DNA from: Pseudoxanthomonas sp. CF385
Lineage (GTDB): Bacteria > Pseudomonadota > Gammaproteobacteria > Xanthomonadales > Xanthomonadaceae
NCBI RefSeq assembly: GCF_900104255.1
Contig: NZ_FNKZ01000002.1
Span: 744,001 to 808,000, forward strand
Direction: 5' to 3'
DNA: 64,000 bases
Shown: positions 1 through 8,023 of the stretch, piece after piece
Numbering within the stretch: position 1 is the stretch's first letter
Layout: the number at the start of each line of letters is the position of its first letter
Notes under the pieces: generated by a model
The model's database searches: none
What the model saw: only the letters and a program-made list of their open reading frames with translations
Told to the model about the DNA's origin: nothing
Program-made: the position numbers and the translations under genes

Positions 1-2
1 AC

Positions 3-1049
3 ATCGGCGACGACTGGAAGCAGTGGTTTGCCGTGTCCGCCAAGGCGTATGGGGTCAAGGCCAGCAAGCTGGCCGGCCTCCATATCCATTTCTTCCTTCG
101 TGCCCTGCAGCTGGCGAAGCCTGGTGACGTGGGAACGTTCATCACGTCCGCCGAGTGGCTGGACGTGAACTACGGTGCCACGCTCCGGCGCCTGCTGGCC
201 GAGCGCCTGGGTGGCGTGGCTGTCCATGTGCTGGACGCGCGCGCGCGCCCGTTCGAGGACGCTGCCACCACGGCCGCCATCACCTGTTTCCAGGTGGGGG
301 GGCACTCCGACGGCCTTCGAGTCCGCTCGGTGGAAAGCCTGGAAGCACTCAACGGCTTGAGCAAGGGCGACGTGGTGCCGTGGGAGCGCGTCCAAAGCGC
401 GGCCCGCTGGTCACCGCTTTTCCGGCCGGCTCGCCCCATTCCGCAAGGCTACGTGGAGCTGGGCGAACTGTGCCGGGTCCACCGCGGTCAGGTGACCGGC
501 GGGAACAGCGTCTGGATTGCGGGTGAGCACGCCACCGCTCTCCCTGACAGTGTGCTGATGCCCACCATCACCAAGGCGCGCGACCTGCTTTCGGCCGGGG
601 AGCAGCTAAACAGCCCGGAAGCGTTGCGCCGTGTCATCGACATTCCGGCAGACCTGGATGCGCTGAACGACGAAGACAAGCAATCCGTGGAACGCTTCTT
701 GAAGTGGGCCAAGGCCCAGGGAGCGGACGGCTCCTACATCGCGCAGCATCGGCGTGCCTGGTGGGCGGTCGGCCTCAAGGCCCCTGCCCCCATCCTCTCC
801 ACCTACATGGCTCGCAGGGCTCCGGCCTTTGTCCGCAACCTGTGCGACGCCCGGCATATCAACGTAGCCCATGGGCTCTACCCCCGCCAAGAACTGCCGG
901 AGGCAACGCTGGACACCTTGGCGGCCTGGTTGCGTTCGAATGTCGTCACCGACGATGGTCGGACCTACGCGGGTGGGCTGACCAAGTTTGAACCGAAGGA
1001 ACTGGAGCGCGTCTTGGTGCCAAGCCTGGAAACGCTGGCCGGTCAGTGA
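3..1049 (+). CDS. DNA N6-adenine methyltransferase, C-terminal part (type II R-M)
   Basis: The reading frame is already open at the left edge, so this is the 3' part of a larger gene; about 349 codons are visible. The segment GDVGTFITSAEWLDVNYG followed by a region ending in AITCFQVGG matches the post-catalytic part of Eco57I/TaqI-like class I SAM-dependent DNA methyltransferases. The tail YAGGLTKFEPKELERVLVP is the usual end of their target-recognition domain. The catalytic NPPY-type and SAM-binding motifs would lie upstream, outside the window. The next gene on the same strand starts 11-17 bases after this stop and is a probable restriction endonuclease, so this is most likely the protective methylase of a type II system. 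Target specificity cannot be read from the fragment. Confidence 0.8.
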   Translation: MGDDWKQWFAVSAKAYGVKASKLAGLHIHFFLRALQLAKPGDVGTFITSAEWLDVNYGATLRRLLAERLGGVAVHVLDARARPFEDAATTAAITCFQVGGHSDGLRVRSVESLEALNGLSKGDVVPWERVQSAARWSPLFRPARPIPQGYVELGELCRVHRGQVTGGNSVWIAGEHATALPDSVLMPTITKARDLLSAGEQLNSPEALRRVIDIPADLDALNDEDKQSVERFLKWAKAQGADGSYIAQHRRAWWAVGLKAPAPILSTYMARRAPAFVRNLCDARHINVAHGLYPRQELPEATLDTLAAWLRSNVVTDDGRTYAGGLTKFEPKELERVLVPSLETLAGQ

Positions 1050-1059
1050 GACGCGAGGA

Positions 1060-1965
1060 ATGCGCGTGGACCAAGCATTGAGGGACTATCACAAGGACCA
1101 GGCGGCCCGCGCCCGTGAAATCTATATCCAGTCGCGTACGTCTTCCACAGACGTTGCCGACTGGAAAGCAGCCGTCCTAGATGCCAGGCGCTCCATCAAG
1201 CAAGCCCTTCGTGCTTCGAATTACTTAAGAGACGTCGGGGCCGCGGTCCTTGCTGACAGCGAGCACACGCGCGTATTCCGATACGCCCTGGCACCACCCC
1301 TGAGCAAAGACCAGTTCGCCCTCTGCTATCCGATCGCCAAGGGCGTCACCGGAAAGGCGAGGAAGCTGGCGGTGGCCAGCGCTTTTGCGCAGTCCATTCA
1401 AGACCGCAGGGACCAAGCCCTTACCCCTTGGCTGTTAGCTGGACGACTGCCTTCCCGGCAGGAGCTGAAGAAGTTTTTTTGGTCGATAGGCCCGCTGCTG
1501 GCCCAGCAACAATTCGCTACCGCTCAGCGCAACAGGCTGGCGAGGCTTCAAGAAAGCCAGGTAACGGCCATCCTCGACGCTAGCGGCTGGGTGAAACTGC
1601 AATCATCCCTTCTCGATGTAAAGGCCGCTCTTCCGCAACGGCACTACATGCACAAGACCCGCTTCGCCACCAACACGGCCACCCCTCAAGAAGTGGACGT
1701 AGCGCTGGGATTGCCTAACACGGTGGTGTTGGCAATGGAGTGTAAGGTTTCGAACGACGAGACCAATTCGGTCAAACGCATTAACGACGTGCTGAAGAAA
1801 GCGCACGCATGGAAAGACCACTGGGGTAGCTTCGTCAAAACCGCAGCTGTGCTCCAAGGTGTCATTGCCGCAAAAGACGTTATGCGACTGCTTGATGGCG
1901 GCGTCGAAGTCTTCTGGTCCCACGACCTACCTCGGTTTGAGCGCTGGCTCTCCGAGAACGCCTGA
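1060..1965 (+). CDS. XamI-family type II restriction endonuclease (probable)
   Basis: A protein of about 301 residues placed directly behind the methylase. Its C-terminal third has a PD-(D/E)xK-like core: EVDVALGLPN, then AMECKVSND, which supplies the acidic and E-x-K residues of a metal-dependent nuclease. Overall resemblance is to the XamI family of Xanthomonas endonucleases (the XamI prototype cuts GTCGAC); this is recalled family resemblance, not a search result. A GAGGA at 1055-1059 abuts ATG 1060 but is correctly spaced for the in-frame GTG at 1066, so the true start may be two codons later. A longer reading to 988 would overlap the methylase and is unlikely. The gene appears intact. 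Confidence 0.72.
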   Translation: MRVDQALRDYHKDQAARAREIYIQSRTSSTDVADWKAAVLDARRSIKQALRASNYLRDVGAAVLADSEHTRVFRYALAPPLSKDQFALCYPIAKGVTGKARKLAVASAFAQSIQDRRDQALTPWLLAGRLPSRQELKKFFWSIGPLLAQQQFATAQRNRLARLQESQVTAILDASGWVKLQSSLLDVKAALPQRHYMHKTRFATNTATPQEVDVALGLPNTVVLAMECKVSNDETNSVKRINDVLKKAHAWKDHWGSFVKTAAVLQGVIAAKDVMRLLDGGVEVFWSHDLPRFERWLSENA

Positions 1966-2363
1966 ACCTTCTGCGTGCTGTGAGCTAAAAAGACATCGCC
2001 CCGGCCATCTTGACGGATGACCGGGGCGGCCTACTTTGAAGGGAAGGCCCCTGCGTATTAGGCATGCCGTGTATGGCCGCTTAAGCTGGAAAGCGGCACC
2101 TATAAGCCGCTCGCAACCCTATGTATGAAGACTACGAACTGAGCGCGAAGCAAGCCCACGCCGAGCGCCACAACCCCCGACGGCCATGAGTGCTTTTGTC
2201 GGAGCTGATGGCGAACTATGCTCTCGGATAGATGCCTCTTCCGAAGTGCGATACGGAATGACCACGGCACCGAAAATCAGTCTCGCCTTGACCTTGGCCT
2301 GAGGTGAATGACAGAGCAGTTCTATATGGTCAAGACGGCACTAAATTCGATAGAGATCGCAAC
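1966..2363. other. Intergenic stretch of the accessory region
   Basis: 398 bases between the endonuclease stop and the start chosen for the next gene. It holds the hairpin listed at 1997-2028, a second small dyad (GCCGCTT 2076-2082 with AAGCGGC 2091-2097) and an in-frame 22-codon ATG stretch at 2121-2189 with no recognisable product and no good ribosome binding site. Otherwise I see nothing; it may be scar sequence from earlier rearrangements. Confidence 0.5.
1997..2028 (+). terminator. Hairpin downstream of the restriction endonuclease
   Basis: CGCCCCGG (1997-2004) pairs with CCGGGGCG (2021-2028), and the stem continues inside as CATC/GATG after one mismatch. It lies 32 bases after the endonuclease stop. 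There is no U-run, so it may act as a weak terminator or 3' stabilising hairpin. Confidence 0.45.
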
Positions 2364-3374
2364 ATGGACCAAACTGAACTCAATCGTCTTCTGAATCAGA
2401 TCGATCCTCTGCGTAGTGTGCGCGACATTCTGACTCAGAAGAACGGTATTGCCGCCTCATTGAATGAAGGTAAGCGGTTGCGTGACCTTGCAATGCCCAC
2501 CCAAGCATTGCAACGCCTGGCCAAGGAGCAGCAAGAGCATTTCGCTTCACTGCTTCGTATCAACAACAGCTTTGCTGACCAGTTCAAACAGATGCAGGTG
2601 GTCGCCGATGCAATGCGGCCATCGCGCGTGCTAGGTGAAGCCTTCAACTCATACGCTAAGCGCGCAGCGTCAATGGCGCGCTTAGTAGAAGATATGCACG
2701 CGCCTTATGAATCAGTTCGCAAGGTATTGCTGCCTGACCACTTGCGAATAAGCGAGGTAGTTAAGCGCTTCTCGGCCAACACTGTTGCCGAGCAACTAGC
2801 GACCTATGTCCTCGATCAAGCCACAATCGACGAACTTTCGCCCGAAGGTCTCGACGAACAGCTGGTCGAGCTGAGCGCCGTTCTCGTGAATGTACGTGCT
2901 GCCGAGACCGAAGGCAGCGCCAGGCTAACTTGGGAGCAGTGGCTGGCGCTCGCGACTACGATCATGACCATCTTGATGTTCTGGTATCAATTGCGCGACT
3001 CAAAGGCGATGGAAGAGCGCCTTTCTAGAGCGATAACGACGGGCAACTCTCAGATCGAGACCCGTATCGAGACATATTCCCAAACGACGGAGGCAAAACT
3101 GGCTGAGCTCACTGCAGCCATCGAGGACCTGAAGCCGAGCAGCCATGCCCCCCCTTCCTCCCAGTACGCCGTCATAGTTGACGTATTACGAATTCGCAAG
3201 AAGCCAGAAGGCGAGGAGATCGCGCGCGCTTATGCAAATCAGATCGTCACGGTCACCGGGAAAAAAGGACGCTGGCTTCGAGTTAGATACTACGACTTCC
3301 AAGATGCGCGCCTTGTTGAGGGATGGTGTCGAGAGAACCAGCTTCAGCTAATCGAGCGCGTGGACACAAAGTAA
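2364..3374 (+). CDS. Unrecognised single-pass membrane protein with C-terminal SH3-like domain
   Basis: A 336-residue protein that I cannot assign to a named family. About 190 helical, charged N-terminal residues come first (many Gln/Glu/Leu, coiled-coil-like). One transmembrane helix follows (WEQWLALATTIMTILMFWYQ, about 190-209), then a polar helical linker rich in Glu/Thr. The C-terminal 65 residues resemble a bacterial SH3 domain (YAVIVDVLRIRKKPEG, then KKGRWLRVRYYD and a final Trp-Cys). ATG 2364 is preferred because it opens the helical part; an in-frame GTG at 2304 would add 20 polar residues. Base composition is clearly more AT-rich than the core genes, and the neighbour is an R-M system, which suggests horizontal acquisition. 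A role in defence or envelope sensing is only a guess. Confidence 0.7.
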   Translation: MDQTELNRLLNQIDPLRSVRDILTQKNGIAASLNEGKRLRDLAMPTQALQRLAKEQQEHFASLLRINNSFADQFKQMQVVADAMRPSRVLGEAFNSYAKRAASMARLVEDMHAPYESVRKVLLPDHLRISEVVKRFSANTVAEQLATYVLDQATIDELSPEGLDEQLVELSAVLVNVRAAETEGSARLTWEQWLALATTIMTILMFWYQLRDSKAMEERLSRAITTGNSQIETRIETYSQTTEAKLAELTAAIEDLKPSSHAPPSSQYAVIVDVLRIRKKPEGEEIARAYANQIVTVTGKKGRWLRVRYYDFQDARLVEGWCRENQLQLIERVDTK

Positions 3375-3611
3375 GCAATTGTCTCTAAAGAGTGCACTCT
3401 GTCGAGGCTGAACAGCAGCCCGAAGGAGGGTCAGCGGAGCCCATGCGGAGGCCAGCCAAGACAATTCGTCGGCGCACACGTTGCTGGCGAGGCCAAAGTG
3501 GCTGGATACGCTCGCGGCGGAATCGAGCGTTTGCGCGGCGTGATGTCGGCAGCTTCCTACCCTGTAGCCCGCGCCGACAGGCTGCCGTGGGGCATACCCA
3601 TGGTCGCTTCG

Positions 3612-3687
3612 ACGGGTACGTTTCGGGTACGCCCTCCGTTCCCCCCCTCCCGTACCCATCCGAGTACCCGTCAAATCCGAGTACGAT
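3612..3687. repeat. Cluster of inverted and direct GGGTAC motifs
   Basis: Within 76 bases: ACGGGTAC at 3612-3619, CGGGTACG at 3624-3631, CGTACCC at 3651-3657, GTACCCGT at 3664-3671 and a degenerate GAGTACG ending near 3684. The first and fourth copies, and the second and third, are inverted partners. Such spacing is typical of protein-binding arrays, for example recombinase arm sites or a repressor operator. No gene for such a protein is visible nearby. Confidence 0.5.
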
Positions 3688-3724
3688 GCAGGACGCCGGA
3701 GGACGGCCAGTGACAAAGCGCCCA

Positions 3725-3749
3725 AGAAGAAGCCCGGACTTGCCGGGCT
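3725..3749 (-). terminator. Intrinsic terminator of rnpB
   Basis: Read on the minus strand, AGCCCGG, loop CAAGT, CCGGGCT (3749 down to 3731) is followed by the T-rich TCTTCTTG. It lies about 37 bases beyond the mature 3' end of RNase P RNA and in the right direction. Confidence 0.65.
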
Positions 3750-3785
3750 CTCGGGGACTCAGGGGACTTCCCGTGATCTGAATGA

Positions 3786-4153
3786 AGTGGCGGAGCCGGC
3801 CGGTAAGCCGGGTTCTGTCGTGGACAGTCATTCCTCTAGGCGCAACGTCACCGTTACGCTCAAGCAACCTACCCGGAGACACTGCGGGCCGCAGCATAGC
3901 CTCCCTATTTGGTCTTGCTCCCGGTGGGGTTTGCCGTGCCGGTCCGTTACCGGACTCGCGGTGCGCTCTTACCGCACCATTTCACCCTTGCCACGCATTC
4001 CGAAGAACCGTTCGGCGGTATCTTTCTGTTGCACTTTCCGTCGGCTCGCGCCGCCCAGGCGTTACCTGGCACCGTGCCCTGTGGAGCCCGGACTTTCCTC
4101 GGCATCCATCGTGACTAGCACGATCGATGACGCGACTGTCTGGCCGGCTCCGC
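3786..4153 (-). ncRNA. rnpB: RNase P RNA, bacterial class A
   Basis: The catalytic RNA of ribonuclease P, which trims tRNA 5' leaders. On the minus strand the 5' part reads GGAGCCGGCCAGACAGTCGC. It is followed by GAGGAAAGTCCGGGCTCC, the conserved AGGTAACGCCTGG segment, then AGGGTGAAA, GGTGCGGTAAGAGCGCACCG and CCAAATAGG. The 3' part is ACGACAGAACCCGGCTTACC. The two ends pair as helix P1 (GGAGCCGGCC with GGCCGGCTCC). The length of about 368 nt fits the 377-nt E. coli RNA. Exact ends are estimated by comparison with E. coli. It sits at the border between the accessory left arm and the core genome. Confidence 0.95.
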
Positions 4154-4161
4154 CGACGCGC

Positions 4162-4190
4162 ATTCTACGGCTTCGCCGTCGAATACCCCA
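4162..4190 (-). promoter_or_regulatory. Probable rnpB promoter
   Basis: On the minus strand a TAGAAT -10 hexamer (4167-4162) lies about 7 bases before the estimated RNA 5' end. TTGGGG, 18 bases further upstream, is a weak -35. Confidence 0.45.
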
Positions 4191-4216
4191 ATGTCCGCTG
4201 TGCACGTCCATACCCC

Positions 4217-4237
4217 ATTCGCGCCAAAGGCGCGAAT
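4217..4237 (-). terminator. Hairpin downstream of the first DUF885 gene
   Basis: ATTCGCGCC and GGCGCGAAT form a perfect 9-bp stem with a 3-base loop, about 60 bases past the stop of the DUF885 gene read on the minus strand. A second dyad (CCCCTGA/TCAGGGG) follows at about 4240-4255. There is no clear U-run. Confidence 0.4.
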
Positions 4238-4298
4238 CGCCCCTGACTCAGGGGGCTGGCCCCGCGCCATGTAGCGCTTTGCGCGGCGCCCCGGTGAT

Positions 4299-6083
4299 TC
4301 AAGCCATCAGCGCCGCTGCACCATCGAGGACGTCCATCGGAAGCGGCCCGGACGCCAGGATGAAATCGTTGTAGGCACGCGCGTCGAACCGCGACCCGAG
4401 GCGCTGCCGGGTCTTCTCGCGCGTCGCCAGAATCTGCTGCTTGCCGACCATGAAACTGCAGGCCTGCCCCGGGTAGACGCAATAGCGGTCGATTTCACGC
4501 TCGGCGGCGTCGCGGAGTTCGCCGGCGTGGGCCACCATCCAGTCGATGGCCTGCTGGCGGGTCCAGCGCGCGTGGTGGATGCCGGTATCGACGACAACAC
4601 GGCAGGCACGGAACAGCTGCCCCTGCAGATAGCCGATGCGTCCGACGGGATCACCCTCGTAAGCACCGATTTCATCCGCCAGTTGTTCGGCATACAGGGC
4701 CCAGCCCTCGGTCCAGGCCGAGAAGCGCACCGACCGCCGGAACAGGGACAGTCCACCTGCATCGCGCAGGACGCTGTCCTGGAAATGGTGCCCGGGTATC
4801 CCTTCATGGTGCAGCAGGGTCGGGATACGCCACAGGGCGTTCTCCGCGACCGAGCGCAGGTTGAGGTAGATGATCGAAGGCTGGGCAGAATCGCTGCTGG
4901 CGCTGTAGAACGCGCCCGGCGCGCCGTCCTGGATCGCGGGCGAGACGCGCTGCACCTCGACCGGTCGATCCGGAATGACGTGGAAACCACGCGGCAGCAG
5001 GCCCTTGATCCGATCCAGGTGTGCGCTGGCGTAGTCGATGATCGCCTGGCGTCCCGCTTCCGTATCCGGCTTGAGGTAGCGCGGGTTGCGATCCAGAGCC
5101 GCCATGCGCTCACCCACCGATCCCGCCGTCAGGCCCTCGACACGCAGCAGACGATCGATCTCGGCCGACAGTTCCGCCACCCACGTCAGGCCGAGCTGGT
5201 GCAGCTCGCCTGGCGCGTAGCGGGCGGTGGTATTGGAACGCAGCGCCGAGGCGTAGTAAGCCTCGCCATCCGGCTTGGCCCAGATGCCTGCACGATCGTC
5301 GGCGCGGGATTGCAAGGCCGCGAGCGCGTTGCTCTGGCGTTGCAGGGCCGGAACGATCCGCCCGACGAAGATCGCCGAGGCGCGGCTGTCCAGATCGGCA
5401 ATCCCGGCATCGCGCGCACGCGCGAGCGCCGACGTCGTCAGTGCATTGCCGGTCGGCGCGGAATCGCGCAAGGCCGCGAGCTGCTTCAGGGTCTTGGCCA
5501 GAATGAAATCGGGGGGGATGACACCCAGGCCTGCGTCGTGGCGGATCTGTTCGGTCTCCTGGTCCAGGGCCACGGCGAACTGGCCCAGCCTGTCCAGATA
5601 GCGGTCGGCATCCGCCGCATTCCTCATGGGGGAGCGTCCGCCGATATCCTCCGGCAGCCAGAAGTAGGCGCCGTTCATCTGGCTGACCACATAGGGGCTG
5701 GGGCGCAGGTTGATGTCGGAAAAGCCGTAGCGCCCGTACTGGTCCGCCATGGCCTCGTAGACGAAGCGGGCCGTGTCGTAGTCCAGGGCCGCGGCGGCCG
5801 AAAGTGCGGCACGGTCGATCCCCTTCAGTTCGTCCAGGCGCCGCGCCGTCGCCTGTCGATGACGCGCGCGTGCGGCCAGCGAATAGTCGGCCAGACGGTC
5901 CGGCCCGCCCTCCTCGGCCTTCAGGGACTGGGCATGGCGTTGCAGCAGCTCCGCCAAACGAACGTCCTCGGCGGGCGCATCGCCCGTCGTGCTGGAGACA
6001 GGCATCGAACCCGCCCTGCACACGGCCAGGGGCCACGTCACGCCGAGCGCAATGGCGCCGACCAGCAGTTCACGACGACGCAT
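4299..6083 (-). CDS. Secreted DUF885 family hydrolase-like protein (copy 1)
   Basis: A 594-residue DUF885 protein. The start at 6083 is preferred over an upstream in-frame codon because GGAGG stands about 8 bases before it and the product then begins MRRRELLVGAIALGVTWPLA, an export signal with an arginine-rich head. The mid-C-terminal motif LLHHEGIPGHHFQ is the hallmark of the family; its HExxPGHH pattern resembles zinc-metallopeptidase ligands. Substrate is unknown; a periplasmic or envelope-bound peptidase is the likeliest role. A paralogue (599 residues, ELHEGVPGHHYQ) lies immediately upstream on the same strand, 101 bases away, so the two are probably co-transcribed. Confidence 0.85.
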   Translation of the reverse strand: MRRRELLVGAIALGVTWPLAVCRAGSMPVSSTTGDAPAEDVRLAELLQRHAQSLKAEEGGPDRLADYSLAARARHRQATARRLDELKGIDRAALSAAAALDYDTARFVYEAMADQYGRYGFSDINLRPSPYVVSQMNGAYFWLPEDIGGRSPMRNAADADRYLDRLGQFAVALDQETEQIRHDAGLGVIPPDFILAKTLKQLAALRDSAPTGNALTTSALARARDAGIADLDSRASAIFVGRIVPALQRQSNALAALQSRADDRAGIWAKPDGEAYYASALRSNTTARYAPGELHQLGLTWVAELSAEIDRLLRVEGLTAGSVGERMAALDRNPRYLKPDTEAGRQAIIDYASAHLDRIKGLLPRGFHVIPDRPVEVQRVSPAIQDGAPGAFYSASSDSAQPSIIYLNLRSVAENALWRIPTLLHHEGIPGHHFQDSVLRDAGGLSLFRRSVRFSAWTEGWALYAEQLADEIGAYEGDPVGRIGYLQGQLFRACRVVVDTGIHHARWTRQQAIDWMVAHAGELRDAAEREIDRYCVYPGQACSFMVGKQQILATREKTRQRLGSRFDARAYNDFILASGPLPMDVLDGAAALMA

Positions 6084-6184
6084 CAGGTGCACCTCCAACG
6101 TAAGGCGTCCCGAGCCTCCCATGCCGAGAGGCCGGAACGCAGAATGAGATCACGCAGTTTCCGAACAGTAAGCGCGCCCAAGTC

Positions 6185-7984
6185 CTACTGTGCCGCCTCG
6201 CTCGACATCAGCCAGCGGTCGATCTTGGCTTCCAGCACATCCAGCGGCAGGGCACCGGTGTCCAGTACCTGGTCGTGGAAACGCCGGATGTCGAAAGCCG
6301 GACCCAAGCGCTCGGTCGCGCGGCGGCGCAGTTCCTGCAGCTTCAGTTCGCCCACCTTGTAGGCACAGGCCTGGCCCGGATTGGTGATGTAGCGGTCGAT
6401 CTCGACCGCCACATCGCGCGGGGCCATGGAGGTGTTGGCCAGCATGTAGTCGATCGCGCGTTGACGGTCCCACTGCTGGGCGTGGAGACCGGTGTCGACC
6501 ACCAGGCGCACGGCGCGCAGCATTTCCATGTCCAGGTGGCCGAACCATTGGTAGGGGTCGGTGAACATGCCCAGTTCCTGGCCCAGGGATTCGGCATACA
6601 GGCCCCAGCCCTCGGTGTAGGCGGTGGCCGGCACCTGGCCGAAACGCAACAGCGCCGGCAGGCTCTCGTCCTCCTGTACCAGTGAGATCTGGTAGTGGTG
6701 GCCCGGCACGCCTTCGTGCAGTTCCAAGGTCTCCAGGGTCGGGATGGGACGCGTGTTCAACATGGCCATGTTGAAGTACAGGACGCCGGGCTCCGAAGCG
6801 TCCGGCGGACCGGCGCGGTAGTAGCCCGTGCCCCGCTGGTCCCCCAGCGCCGGCAGCGGACGCAGCTCGAATTCGGCACGCGGACGACGCGAGAACAGTT
6901 GCGGCATCCGCTCCCAGACCTTTTTTTCGATGCGTTCGAAGTGGTCGATCAGGTCTTTCGGCTCGGAATAGTAGAACTGCGGCCCGGTGCGCACGTGTTC
7001 GAAGAAGGCCGGCAGATCGCCGTCGAAGCCGGTCGTCTGGCGCGCCTGTTCCATCGCGGCGCGAATCCTGGCGACTTCGGCCACGCCGAGCTGGTGGATC
7101 TGCTGCGCGCTCATCCTGGTGGTGGTGTGCTGGACCAGCAGGGACGCATAGACCCGCTCACCGTCCTTCATCGCCCACAGGCCGACACCCTCGGTGGCGA
7201 CCGGCAGATAGCGTTCGCGCAGGAACGTGCGCCAGCGCTCGTAGGCGGGCGTAGCGCGACCTTCGATGGCCTGGCGATACGCGGCCTCCAGGCGGGTGCG
7301 GTCTGCCGTTCCGATGGCGTCGGGGAAACGCGTGACCGGGGAGTAGAAGGGATTCTCCTCGACCGGCAGCTTGAGGAAGGCCTCGACCTGCCCCAGGACG
7401 TTGTTCACCACCACCTTGGGCTGGTGATAGCCCCGGGCCATCCCCTGCTCCAGGCGATCGACCGTACTGTCCATGTAGCCGGCGAAGCCCTCCAACTGGG
7501 CCAGCCCCCGCTCGTAGTCTTCCACCGTCTTGAAGCGGACGCCCGACAGGTAGTCGGGAAACTCGACGTGCAGGCCGAAGGAGGCGTTCAGCGGCACCAG
7601 GTTGCGGATCGCATGGATGCCGTTGTCGATGTCGCCGAGCGCCTGCTCGGCCTGGTAGCGGAACGCGTCGTAGGCAATCTGGTCCTTCTCGGCCAGGGAG
7701 GCGCGGTCTATGCCGGCCAGGCCCGACAGTTCGGCACGCTTGTTCGTCGCCAGCTGCCGGGCAAAGGCCTCGCTCTGGGGATCGACGAAAACAGCCCCGG
7801 TCGGCGGCAGGCCGCGCTCGGCGAGCCGCAGGGGATGGAGCGCGTCATCGGCCTTCTGGCTCTCTGCCACCAGCACGCCGAAACGCTCCCGGGCGTCCGG
7901 CGGGGTCCCCGCGATCGCGGCAGGCGATGCCGCCACGACGACCAGCATTGCGACGGCCGCCATGAGCCGTTCACGCATTCTCAT
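6185..7984 (-). CDS. Secreted DUF885 family hydrolase-like protein (copy 2)
   Basis: A 599-residue paralogue of the next gene downstream. The N terminus, MRMRERLMAAVAMLVVVAAS then PAAIAG, is a classical Sec signal peptide. The family motif is ELHEGVPGHHYQ, with a later segment AYTEGWGLYAESLGQELG that is shared with copy 1 (AWTEGWALYAEQLADEIG). The start at 7984 has AAAGGGG about 7 bases upstream. Conserved His/Glu residues suggest a metal-dependent hydrolase, probably acting on peptides in the periplasm; the reaction is not established. The two copies have diverged well beyond a recent duplication, so they likely differ in substrate. Confidence 0.85.
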   Translation of the reverse strand: MRMRERLMAAVAMLVVVAASPAAIAGTPPDARERFGVLVAESQKADDALHPLRLAERGLPPTGAVFVDPQSEAFARQLATNKRAELSGLAGIDRASLAEKDQIAYDAFRYQAEQALGDIDNGIHAIRNLVPLNASFGLHVEFPDYLSGVRFKTVEDYERGLAQLEGFAGYMDSTVDRLEQGMARGYHQPKVVVNNVLGQVEAFLKLPVEENPFYSPVTRFPDAIGTADRTRLEAAYRQAIEGRATPAYERWRTFLRERYLPVATEGVGLWAMKDGERVYASLLVQHTTTRMSAQQIHQLGVAEVARIRAAMEQARQTTGFDGDLPAFFEHVRTGPQFYYSEPKDLIDHFERIEKKVWERMPQLFSRRPRAEFELRPLPALGDQRGTGYYRAGPPDASEPGVLYFNMAMLNTRPIPTLETLELHEGVPGHHYQISLVQEDESLPALLRFGQVPATAYTEGWGLYAESLGQELGMFTDPYQWFGHLDMEMLRAVRLVVDTGLHAQQWDRQRAIDYMLANTSMAPRDVAVEIDRYITNPGQACAYKVGELKLQELRRRATERLGPAFDIRRFHDQVLDTGALPLDVLEAKIDRWLMSSEAAQ

Positions 7985-8023
7985 CTTTATCCCCTTTCAT
8001 GCGAGGCCAGCCAACACGGCTCA

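Larger units (their letters stand above)
3375..3785. other. Gene-poor junction between accessory DNA and rnpB
   Basis: 411 bases with no convincing gene. Reading frames are open in several phases but none has a recognisable product. It holds the GGGTAC inverted-repeat patch (3612-3687) and the probable rnpB terminator (3725-3749). In frame 1 the stretch just before rnpB reads DKAPKKKPGLAGLSGTQG, which could be the tail of a lost protein but is not supported by a start or an upstream domain. Confidence 0.45.

Noticed and set aside
2121..2189. A 22-codon ATG frame in the accessory spacer
   Set aside because: No Shine-Dalgarno sequence and no recognisable peptide; it is too short to support.
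3392..3781. Possible integrase remnant next to rnpB
   Set aside because: No frame shows the R-H-R-Y recombinase motifs, and the reading frames here are Arg/Pro-rich chance frames.
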